Source: Ceratodon purpureus
Lineage: Eukaryota > Streptophyta > Bryopsida > Pseudoditrichales > Ditrichaceae
NCBI GenBank assembly: GCA_014871385.1
Contig: CM026428.1
Location: forward strand, 12,650,041 to 12,714,040
Reading direction: 5' to 3'
Length of the DNA stretch: 64,000 bases
Under the pieces are notes generated by a model. That model worked only from the letters and a program-made list of their open reading frames with translations, had not been told where the DNA came from and did not search any database. A program made the translations under genes and the position numbers. How positions within the stretch are numbered: position 1 is the stretch's first letter; each line of letters begins with the position of its first letter. This document shows, piece by piece, positions 55,455 to 64,000 of the stretch.

Positions 55455-57510
55455 TCAGAGGACTGCGTCTTCACCGATCCATTCGTCCTCATCCTCCAGT
55501 CCATCCACGAAATCCGTGTCCTCGTATGGGGCTTCTTCTCCTTCCATTTCCTCTCCAGCCAGAACTTGCTCTAACTCTGCTCTAGCGACTGCCTCAGCTG
55601 TACCATTCCCTCCCCGAAGTGGATTTCTTCTTACTCCGGGGTCTGACATGGTGGTAGCATCCACCCTGCCTACAGCGCTTAGCGTTTGCCCCTCTGTCTC
55701 CGAAGTAACTCTTCTAGACCGGGGTTCTCTTTGTCGCACCACCTTCCACTCATTATCGTTAACATCATCGACGAAGTATACCTAAGCCACAGAACTTCTG
55801 TTTCAATTCTCTGGAGCCAAAATTGAAGACACCATAAAGATGGATATTTCACATCAGATAAAGCAACATGGTATCTGGTGGATGTGGTTCGGAAACACAT
55901 ATGGCTCTATGTCTGGGCTTTGACGAGCATTGTATTTCAGCGACCAGAAACCGTGCTCATCCTCACGCATGGTCCGTGCTCCCCCTTGGTTCGGTTTCAC
56001 CCACGAACACTTAAGTGCTGTAAATTTGTGAACACCGTAGTCCACGTGAACAATGTCTTTGATGATACCAACGTAATTTAAATAAGCCTCAACAGGATTC
56101 CGATCTGCTCGTGACGATCTACAACTCTGAGTTATAATGGCCGCCACTCTAGAGTCGAATGTTACATGAGACCTACCCTGCTCGTCGTCTGTTCTCAGGT
56201 GGTACCCATACGCCCACATAGAATTATAGTGCCTAACTGTGGGGGTTGGCAACCTCGACATGGTCTGCAGAGATAGGTCTGGGTTCAAGCCATCCCGTAC
56301 CATGGACGTCACACGTTCTTTCAGCCAGTCGGTAAAGGTGGAGAAAACTCTGTGCCTCCTCGCGTCTGATGCGTTTCGCGCCCCAATGTATTCACTGCAA
56401 CAGCATGATGTACTCCCTGACGGTTACACTTTGAAAAAAATAAAAACATCAAAAGCATCGGCAAAGATAGCATGCTGGACATGGTGGTTTATCCCTTGAC
56501 ACTCTGATGGCCACACATATGACACACATGCTGTCCAGCAGGTTTATGCATACGATGCACTCAGAATATAATATAAATTTTCTTATCAAACCACGTCAGT
56601 CGTTATATGCGTCGAGAATCGAGGGTCGCATACTGTACCTGTAGAACGGTGCAGTAATAATGTTGTGTCGAATTATGAAGTCGTGCAGCTGGAGTAGCTC
56701 CCCCTGCTCCCAATCGCGCTCTCGGGGCTTACCTTCCAATACCTCACCACAGTCCTTCTCGTCCTCCTCCATGTCCCAAATAACACGAGCCATGCCTGGA
56801 TACAATCGAAAATGTTCCGTTACGAAGCCCAATGCCTCTTCGTACATGTAACCCATTGCTATGGAGCCTTCGGGTCTGGCTTTGTTCCGAATGAGTGATT
56901 TCAAGTGACCTAAATTCCTTTCGACCCCGTACATCCAACGGGAATGCACTGGGCCACACCAGTAAAGTTCACGAGGTATGTGCAAAGGTAAGTGAGGCAT
57001 AATGTTCCAGTACCCAGGCGGAAAGTGGAGCTCGAGTAAAGCCAAAGTTTCAGCGACGTAATTCTGAAGGTCCAGAGTGCCGCTTCTACTAATGACTTTC
57101 TCCGTAAACCTTTTGAAACAGTGAGCCAGTCGGATAATGGCAACTCGGGGCCCTTCCGGAAGTGATGATCGAAGTGCCACTGGTAGCAGCTCCTGCAGTA
57201 GTACGTGCCAATCGTGACTTTTCATGAACTGTAACTTCACCTTGTCCATGTTCACCAGTTTCTCAAAATTCCCACAATGCCCCGACGGTGTTTTGATGTC
57301 TCTAATTGTCTCGAGAACCTGTTTCTTCTCCTCCGGTAGCAATACATAAGGCGCCTGTGGCTTCAGGAAATTTTCGTTATCACCATGCCTCACCATGTGT
57401 ATTTCAAGCATCACGCCCGCAGCTTCAGCATCTCTTCGGACAGCGACAGTGTCGAGTTCGCCTAAGAGGAAACCCATTGTCGTTGCCGCAATGTTTTTCT
57501 CGATGTGCAT
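55455..57510 (-). pseudogene. CACTA (En/Spm, TNP2-type) transposase, 3' part, 5'-truncated
   Basis: Three exons: 56639-57510, 55875-56394 and 55455-55781, 573 codons in phase. Exon 1 has the TNP2 hallmarks MHIEKNIAAT, HDWHVLLQELLPVALRSSLP, HFPPGYWNIMPHLPLHIPRE and RWMYGVERNLGHLKSLIRNK then RPEGSIAMGY. Exon 2 has GIIKDIVHVDYG and FTALKCSWVKPNQGG (DUF4216-like). Exon 3 starts VYFVDDVNDNEWKVV and ends in an acidic tail. The first ~half of TNP2 is missing: the sequence switches at 57511/57512 to the second gypsy element. The exon 2 donor should read GTACCATG but reads ATACCATG, so splicing there is probably lost. Confidence 0.78.
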
Positions 57511-57511
57511 C

Positions 57512-58265
57512 TGTTAGCCTGGGTCGAGATGGATGTCTGAGACTTCAGAGAATGGTAACCGGCCGGTCCGAGGAGTGGTAACAAGAGGAGACGAAGGTAT
57601 CGTGTGTGGGTGACCGGCGGAGGCGGTTGAGGTGTGCCTTAACAGGCTGAGCCGGTTTTAATTAGTAAAGGTCAGGCAGCGTGACCAAGGCGATATCCAA
57701 GGTCTATGGTATGCTCTGGGAACCGTGGCGGCCTTGGTAATTCTAAGTATTCTAAGGTAGATGGAGAGACAGGGAATGGTAAGGGACAGGATAGAAGATG
57801 AGCAGGTGAGGTCAAGCAAGTGATAATGGTGATCAGACAGTGGTCATACGAAGCAAGGGAAAACAAAGCATATCTGAGTTATTAAGCCGCAGGTTGCAGG
57901 AGCTGCAGAGCCTTCCGGTAGATACAAGAGAAAAGAGAATGCCAAGTAGTCTTAGAACGGTGCCCTAGAAGTCTTCTTCTCTGTGCTCAGTCTTTTACAA
58001 AACGAGCTCAAGAGCCGTGGAAATTCAAGAGAGTGACTACAACGCTATGCTATCCTTTTATACTATCTGAATACTGCTATTCCTGTGCTCCTAACTCCCT
58101 GTTTACTTCGGTGACGATCTTGGAACTCCTAGTTGGCCTCGGTGGTCAATCCTTCTAACTGCTAGTTTATCTTGGTCTGTCTTCCAGTCTGTGCCATGGT
58201 GCCCGTGGACGGGTAACATTTTGCCTTCCTTAGTAGAGAGCAATTCGTCCTCGAATTTGCAGGGG
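57512..58265 (-). repeat. putative end region of the 3' LTR, non-coding
   Basis: About 750 bp between the LTR-ORF stop and the proposed border. No coding motif. The matching region in the first element is ~935 bp. Confidence 0.4.
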
Positions 58266-60476
58266 CTAACGTCGCGTGCGTCGGCCAGCAGGTCTCCTGT
58301 CGGGGCGGGTTGCTTCACGAGGAATCTGCAGCTGACGTCTGGGAGGATCTTGGTTTCCGTAGAGGGTGGCTATGGCCGCGGCTACGCCTCGGTGAAGCAC
58401 ATTGTGCTTAGACCTGGAGGTACGGGCATGTTGATACACATCAAATACTGTTTTGCCCAAGAGCTTGTTACAAGCTGGACATTGAACGTTGGCTGCCTCG
58501 GGGTTAGCGTATCTATTGGCTAGATCAGGGTGTGCAGTAAAATAATCTTTGACTGCGGTGATGGCTCTCTCGGTATCTTCTTCAGTATCACTATCCTCGC
58601 TATCCTCACCCTCCATCTCATACTCTTCTTCCAACTTTTGTAATGCAAGTTTATGCTGTATGAAAGGTATGGGTAGAGCAGGTACCATGGGATTGGGCTG
58701 ACTTGGTGTGGCGTGGGGTGTTGGTGCCGGTGTTAGGCTGATGAGCTGCCGTGGTGATGCGTGGGGGGTGTCCTCCGTGTCGGTCGGTGCATCAGGGATG
58801 TGCACGCGATCAGATGGCTCGTTTAGCTCAGCAAAGACAGCTGCGACAGGTACATGCACCACCTGTTCTTGATGAAGGGGAATTGGAGGAGCTACCGGGT
58901 TTGTGGTGTTGTCGAGTGCTTCCTCAAATTCTGCTCCCATGGCGGCCATGGCATCCACAGACATCCCTTCCATATCCGTGTCCCAAGTTGGTTCGGATTG
59001 TTCTAGATCCAGCTCGGCCAGAGCATCATCGATGCAGGCCTCCAAAAATTCTGATGATGGGACAGCCGCGGTCGGGGGGTTATCGTATAGTAAGCGGTAG
59101 ACACGCGTGGTGATCAACCTGGCTGCGTGCTGAACCCAGTTGGCCTTGTTCGCTTCGAAATTAACTCTGTCATTCTCGGTATCCGTACGTATCTGCTGCA
59201 GCCGAGCCAATTCTTCGGTGTTCCCTGGTGCCGAGGTAAGAGCCAGAGTGCCTTGGGCGGATGATTCACTGAGGTTTTTGAATTTGGCTATTGCCTCAGC
59301 ATTTCGCTGCTCCAATTTGTGTGCCCTCTCCTCAGCCAAGGCCTTAGCTTTTGCCATGGCATCCACCTGCTCGTGGGCAGCAAGCAATTCTACCTCCATG
59401 TTCGCTACTTGGTTCCTGAAATTCCCTATGGTTTGCTGGGCTTCTGTCAGCTGCGTTCGGCTCTCCTGGCGAATTTCGTCAATGGCCTTCTGGGCTCGAG
59501 ATTGAGCGGCTTGGATGGCCTGGGCTGTCTTTCGCTTGGCACGTTCTTCTACTTCTCCTTGGTGTGCCGTGATGGAGAGTCGCTCCTGCTCCACGGTGTG
59601 TACGAAATGCAGCATCCGCTCCACACAGGTAGTGAGCTCCTTGCTCTGCTCCTGGAAGTTGCTTGCTTGCGGTCCAAACTCGGCTCTGATGTCTATTCCC
59701 TCGTGTGTCTCAGGAGCTGATACCCTCGGGCGTTTGCTTGGGCCTGGTGCGTTTGGGTCACGTGTTGCTGCTAATGCCAGCTCCCTCTGAATGTCAAGGA
59801 AGGTTCCCACCTGTGGTCCTTGGTTGTGCATTCGGTGGTACGCCAGAAACTTATTGATGTAGGCGGTCAAGAAGGGTCCTATCGGGCTGGAGTACTCGGG
59901 ATCCCTGCGGTAACCACGAAGCTGAACTCGGAACTGATCATCCAGGATCAGTCCCCAGTTAATCTTCTCTCCTTTGTCAGCGAGGAGAAGGACACTCAGA
60001 TGGTCGGGCTGTATCCGGTTACAGTCGTTTTTAAAGAAAATCTGGCTCACTACCCCGCGCATTCTAGCAAACCAAGGTTCCTTTAATGCACTGCCAAGGG
60101 CAAATACATCGTACCTGCCTTCTTCGTCGGGATGGACACCCTTGATGGCTTCGGTGACGTTGGGTCGTGGTGTCGCGCACTCCGGAGTCCACTCGGTAAT
60201 CCCCGTTCCGTCCCAACCGAAGAAAGCGTGAAGATACCGTGGCGAGTATGTGACCAGGACCCCTTCTACGTAGCCCGCTGGAAAAAGTTCCTCCTCGCTG
60301 CGCTCCCCATTTGATCGCAGGAACTCCATGCATCGAGCAATGTCGATTTTGCCGTCCAAGCGAGTCCAATATTTCACCAGGTTTGTCCGTGTTAACCATG
60401 CGCCATCGGTCTTCCTCTTCCACTCTCTCACCATCCGAGGCGTATAAATTGGTCCCATGGAAGTCTTGGTGCTCAT
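58266..60476 (-). CDS. LTR-borne ORF of the second element, 736 aa, with coiled coil and zf-XS-like finger
   Basis: From ATG 60476 (MSTKTSMGPIYTPRM) to the stop at 58266. N-terminal ~230 residues include KGEKINWGLILDD and SSPIGPFLTAYINKFL, placed and patterned like GERPVNW and PLSPYLFHLY of the 731-aa ORF. Next is a long coiled coil (RKTAQAIQAAQSRAQKAIDE; LAEERAHKLEQRNAEA), then acidic segments (EGEDSEDSDTEEDTE). A C-terminal CPAC-x11-...VYQHA...H...H cluster follows, resembling the zf-XS finger of plant SGS3/IDN2-type silencing proteins, then an Arg-rich end. The frame is also open upstream, continuous with pol. Length is near that of the first element's ORF (731). Function unknown. Confidence 0.72.
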   Translation of the reverse strand: MSTKTSMGPIYTPRMVREWKRKTDGAWLTRTNLVKYWTRLDGKIDIARCMEFLRSNGERSEEELFPAGYVEGVLVTYSPRYLHAFFGWDGTGITEWTPECATPRPNVTEAIKGVHPDEEGRYDVFALGSALKEPWFARMRGVVSQIFFKNDCNRIQPDHLSVLLLADKGEKINWGLILDDQFRVQLRGYRRDPEYSSPIGPFLTAYINKFLAYHRMHNQGPQVGTFLDIQRELALAATRDPNAPGPSKRPRVSAPETHEGIDIRAEFGPQASNFQEQSKELTTCVERMLHFVHTVEQERLSITAHQGEVEERAKRKTAQAIQAAQSRAQKAIDEIRQESRTQLTEAQQTIGNFRNQVANMEVELLAAHEQVDAMAKAKALAEERAHKLEQRNAEAIAKFKNLSESSAQGTLALTSAPGNTEELARLQQIRTDTENDRVNFEANKANWVQHAARLITTRVYRLLYDNPPTAAVPSSEFLEACIDDALAELDLEQSEPTWDTDMEGMSVDAMAAMGAEFEEALDNTTNPVAPPIPLHQEQVVHVPVAAVFAELNEPSDRVHIPDAPTDTEDTPHASPRQLISLTPAPTPHATPSQPNPMVPALPIPFIQHKLALQKLEEEYEMEGEDSEDSDTEEDTERAITAVKDYFTAHPDLANRYANPEAANVQCPACNKLLGKTVFDVYQHARTSRSKHNVLHRGVAAAIATLYGNQDPPRRQLQIPREATRPDRRPAGRRTRR

Positions 60477-60903
60477 GGCGCTAGTGAAAACTACGAAGGC
60501 AGACAGAAAGGGAAACCCGGAGAGAAGGAGCGTGGTATCCTCGGTAGCTGAGATGCACACACAGAATGAGGAGCTGGTGGCTTGGGAAAGTAGAAGTAGA
60601 GAATATGGAAGAGGAGGGAGGAGAGGCAGCGCGTATGGAGGCGGCTCATGATGGGATGGCGGGGTGAAAGAGATGACAGCAGAGGTCTGCTCTGGTGGGC
60701 TGCCCGGGGTTGATGGCGGCCGGGTCCTATCGATGCGGGAGTGCTTGGAGTAGATGGGATGGCTGGGTCCCTGACATGCCTGCTGTCCATAGGAGGAGAT
60801 CATGGAGGCGAGAGAGTAGCTTGGGTTCATGGTGAGTGGCCTTGGCAATCCCTGGTGCTCATGATCACTGACTTGATGGTTGTATGCTTGGATGTCTGTG
60901 ACA

Positions 60904-63900
60904 GGGGTAGCCCCCCTTCCTTGGTGTCTATGATGTTTATGGTGCCCTTGTGGAGGGGACATGCTAAAACGGTTTATGCGGTTGGCGATGGGACGTCTGG
61001 GAGTTGTCCCATGACATGCTTCATACCCGGGGTATGTACTTGGGGACACCCTGTCGTGGTATGGGCAGAGTCGGCTTCTAAGGCCCGGCTGGTATTTCGG
61101 TCCAGGGTAGATATCCGCCGGGGGCGAGGTGTAGCTACCCTTCTCAACCCGGATATGGCTGACATGGATGTGTGGGTATGGTTCCGGAGGGTCTAACTGG
61201 GTTTCATCCCTGTCGATCGTGGAAACCGAGTCATCCTTGGCGAGCGGGGAAGTCGAGTCCTCCAAGGCTTGGGCTTCAGTAGTGAGGTTGTTGTAAATTT
61301 CGCCCAAGCTGAGGGTAGGAGAAACACTGGGTGCTGTAGTATGATATTGTTTGAGTTTGTTGGTGTTAACAATAGTGGCATGGGGGTCATAATAGTCGTC
61401 ATTTACTAGGAGTGCTGTGTTGTTTGGCAGGACTAACTGGACCCTGAATGGCCCATGCCACACGGATTCGAACTTGGTTTTTCTGAGTTTCGGATCGCGA
61501 GGACACCAAAGGACTCGATCACCCTTCTGAAATAGTCGTTCTGGTTTGGAGGACTGGAAATACTTGGCACTCAGTGCTTGTGTGTCCGTGATATTTTTAA
61601 TGGCTAATTCGCGGATTTCCTCTAAGTGGTGGATATCCTGAATGCGAGTAGCCAAAACCTTGTGTGGTGAGTAGTCCCTGGGGTTCATGGATTGGAATGT
61701 CGGGGCGATGTACTCAGTGGGCAGTAACGGCTGCGTGCCGTAAACTAACTCAAAGGGACTCCGTTGGGTCGCAGTCTTGGTTGCTACGCGGTAAGCCCAG
61801 AGGGCAGCTGGAAGACAATCATCCCAATCCATTTGGTTGGCGTGGATGAACCTACGCAGCATGTTGATAATTGTTTTGTTGGTTGATTCCGCTTGGCCGT
61901 TGCCTTGGGGGTAGTAGACCGTGCTAGTCCTATGTTTAATAATATGTTTATCCATGAGCTCCTCGATTACTCCATTTACGAAGTGGGAGCCTTGGTCGGA
62001 CACAATTTCCAGAGGGCAACCAAATCTAGTGATAATATTATCGTAGAGAAAAGTTGCCGTGACCACCGCGGTGTTAGTTCGGAGCGGCTTGGCTTCCACC
62101 CACTTGGTAGTGTAGTCTGTGGCTACGAGAATGTATTTGTAGCCTTGACGGGTTGCCGGGCGAATGGGTCCCACGAAGTCCAAACCCCATCGTTGAAACG
62201 GTCCCAACGGTGGTGTGGATTTTAAGGGAACCTTTCCCTGGTATTGGAAATTCGTGGTGGATATCTGACAAGCGTGGCAATTTTTTATGTAGGTGTATAC
62301 GTCCCGATGGAGAGTCGGCCACCAATATTTGGCTGTTAATATTTTCTTTATAGTGGTTTCAGGGCCTTGGTGACCGCCAGCGGGGCCATCGTGGAGGTGG
62401 GAGAGGATGGCCTGTTGTTCCACGAGAGGTACACACAATCGGACTTCATGGTCTGGGCCACGACGATACAGACGACCATGGACGACCGTGTAGGGTAGCG
62501 TGGTCCTTACGAAGCTGGTCTTTCTTGTTCCTGTGAGTCCTGGTGGGAAGATGCCGACTGTCAGGTACTGTATGATTTTATCAGTCCAATCGGGGTCGGC
62601 TTGTGTCACCATGGTGGCTGCTTGAATATATAACTCATTAAAGGAATCATCGATCCCCTCCTCGGTGGTATTGGTATCCCTGGACAAATAATCTGCCACA
62701 ATATGTCGTTTTCCCGGTATGTACACAACCTCGAAGTCATATTCTAATAGTATCATGATCCATCTAGCAACTCTACCAGTGACCAAAGGTTGATTTACCA
62801 AGTAGGAGAGACTGTGGTGGTCGACCATGAATTTAAATTTCTTTCCCAAGAGGTAATGGCGAAATTTCTTCACGGCATAAATCATGGCAAGGGCCTCTCT
62901 TTCCGTCGTGGAGTAATTCCGTTCGGCCTGGTTTAATAATCTACTAGCGTAAGCAACGGGCTGATCGTGTTTGCCGTTGATATTCTGGGCTAGCATTACC
63001 CCGACTGCCAAGTTAGAGGCGTCTGTGTGTACGTGGAATGGCTTGGTCCAGTCTGGGGCTATAAGGATCGGGGCGTGAGTATAGGCAGCTTTGATCTTGT
63101 CCAAGGCTGCCTGGGCCTCCGGTGTCCAATCTCTAGGATAAGAGTATTTGGAGTGATTTAAAGCCGTGATCGGGGCTGTGATATGGGCTAATTTTTCAAT
63201 GTAGATGCGGTTGAACTGGGAGAGCCCCAACAGGCGCTGAACGCCTTTTTGGTCCTTGGGCGGAGTCATGTCCAAGATGTCCTTGATCTTGGCCGGGTCT
63301 GGGAGTTTACCATACTTACAGACGATGTATCCCAAGATGACCCCGGCAAAAAATAAAAACATGCATTTGTCCGCATTTAGGCTAACACCATTTGCCCGAC
63401 AAGCATCAAAAATTTGCTTTAAGTGGGCGACATGGTCTTGCATTTGTCCGTAGACAGTGCCATCGTCTAGGTAGATCCGAAAAAATCGTTTTAAGTATGG
63501 TCGAAATATAAGCTCCATCACCCTTTGGAAGGTCATGGGAGCATTTTTAGCTCCGAAAGGCATTCGTTCGAATTGGTAAGGCCCCCATTCTGTGGAAAAT
63601 GCGGTTTTGTTTTTATCTTGGTCGGCCATGGCGACTTGGTAGTACCCTGAGAAACAATCGAGGAATGAGTACATCTCGTGCCCTGCAACTTCGTCAATTA
63701 TCTCTTCCATGTAGGGCAAGGGATAGTGGTCTTTCTTGGTGGCTGCATTAAGTTTTCTAAAATCTACACAAATGCGTAATGCACCATTCTTTTTTGGTAT
63801 AATAACCATGGGTGACAACCATGGTGCGGAATCGACAGGGGAAATAAATTTGGCTTTTAGTAGCTTGTCGAGTTCCTCCTTGACTCGGGCAGCATAGTTT

Positions 63901-64000
63901 GGGTTCATTCGATAGCGCCGTTGTTGGACTGGCGTGGCGTTCGGTATCAAATCAATGGTGTGCTCTGCCAAAGTCCTTGGAATGCCCTTGAGGTCTTCGT
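60904..64000 (-). CDS. pol: pol of the second gypsy element (partial, 5' end outside the window)
   Basis: The frame is open from the window edge. Right to left it shows an RT core (VDFRKLNAATKKDHYPLP, MPFGAKNAPMTFQ, catalytic YLDD), RNase H (HTDASNLAVG, DHHSLSYLVN), and an integrase HHCC finger (H...GGHQGPETTIKKIL...C-x2-C). Triad: GLDFVGP, SDQGSHFVNG and GNGQAESTNKT. After VNTNKLKQYH a low-complexity Pro/His-rich stretch follows with no stop before the LTR ORF. Protease and gag are beyond the edge. No inactivating change seen. Confidence 0.9.

Larger units (their letters stand above)
57512..64000 (-). mobile_element. second Ty3/gypsy retrotransposon, 3' portion (runs off the right edge)
   Basis: Minus-strand pol from the window edge leftward, then a putative 3' LTR. 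Left border proposed at 57512: the plus strand there starts TGTTAGCC (LTR 3' end GGCTAACA), right after transposase codons. The LTR start is proposed near 60903 (TGTCACAG after the purine tract AAGGAAGGGGGG), giving a ~3.4-kb LTR. Borders are inferred because the other LTR is outside the window. RT is YLDD type and clearly different from the first element. Confidence 0.75.

Noticed and set aside
1..64000. CRISPR arrays, bacterial operons, rRNA or tRNA genes
   Set aside because: Tandem repeats seen lack unique spacers, genes are spliced, and no cloverleaf or rRNA-like sequence was recognised; the only tRNA-related sequence is the retrotransposon primer site.

Overview
The window looks like nuclear DNA of a land plant, probably a non-seed plant (bryophyte or lycophyte grade). 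The evidence is spliced genes of plant-specific families (SKU5-like monocopper-oxidase protein, two GLUTAMINE DUMPER-type membrane proteins), short GT-AG introns, AT-rich intergenic DNA full of small transposons, and large Ty3/gypsy and CACTA elements. There is no bacterial operon structure. The species assignment is inference; family names rest on motifs read by eye, without database searches.

Layout. 0-23 kb is gene-bearing: an 8-exon SKU5-similar gene (464-3778, minus), a GLUTAMINE DUMPER-like gene with an intact VIMAG motif (7120-7614, plus), a multi-exon EF-hand gene (8787-11525, minus) divergent from a 4-exon Nudix gene of GDP-mannose-hydrolase type (12639-14207, plus), a decayed gene with an Asn-Asn-Cys-x-His motif (18664-19326, plus) and a second, divergent GLUTAMINE DUMPER-like gene (21938-22930, minus). 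23-37 kb is AT-rich and gene-poor: a 19-bp minisatellite, a 26-bp tandem repeat, two CACTA-ended foldbacks, five TTAA-flanked elements whose ends resemble piggyBac, a 440-bp inverted repeat, a microRNA-precursor-like hairpin, and the second copy of a 740-bp element with GGGGG termini. One unrecognised ORF lies at 38751-39416.

40.6-54 kb is one young, intact Ty3/gypsy retrotransposon on the minus strand (40594-53960): 5-bp target duplication ATATT, 3655-bp LTRs, a tRNA-Asp-type primer site, and gag, a two-zinc-knuckle block and pol in one reading frame separated by UAG and UGA stops. The UGA is followed by CGG and a 9-bp stem, as in leaky stops of some plant RNA viruses. Each LTR carries a 731-codon ORF behind a TATA box.

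55.4-57.5 kb holds the 3' part of a CACTA-type (TNP2) transposase. 57.5-64 kb is the 3' part of a second, different gypsy element, also minus strand, apparently inserted into that transposase. It has a 736-codon ORF at the matching place, with a similar N-terminal motif, a coiled coil and a zinc finger resembling zf-XS, in frame with pol. The recurrence of a ~730-codon LTR-borne gene in two different elements, plus the readthrough-style gag-pol, is the most unusual system seen here.
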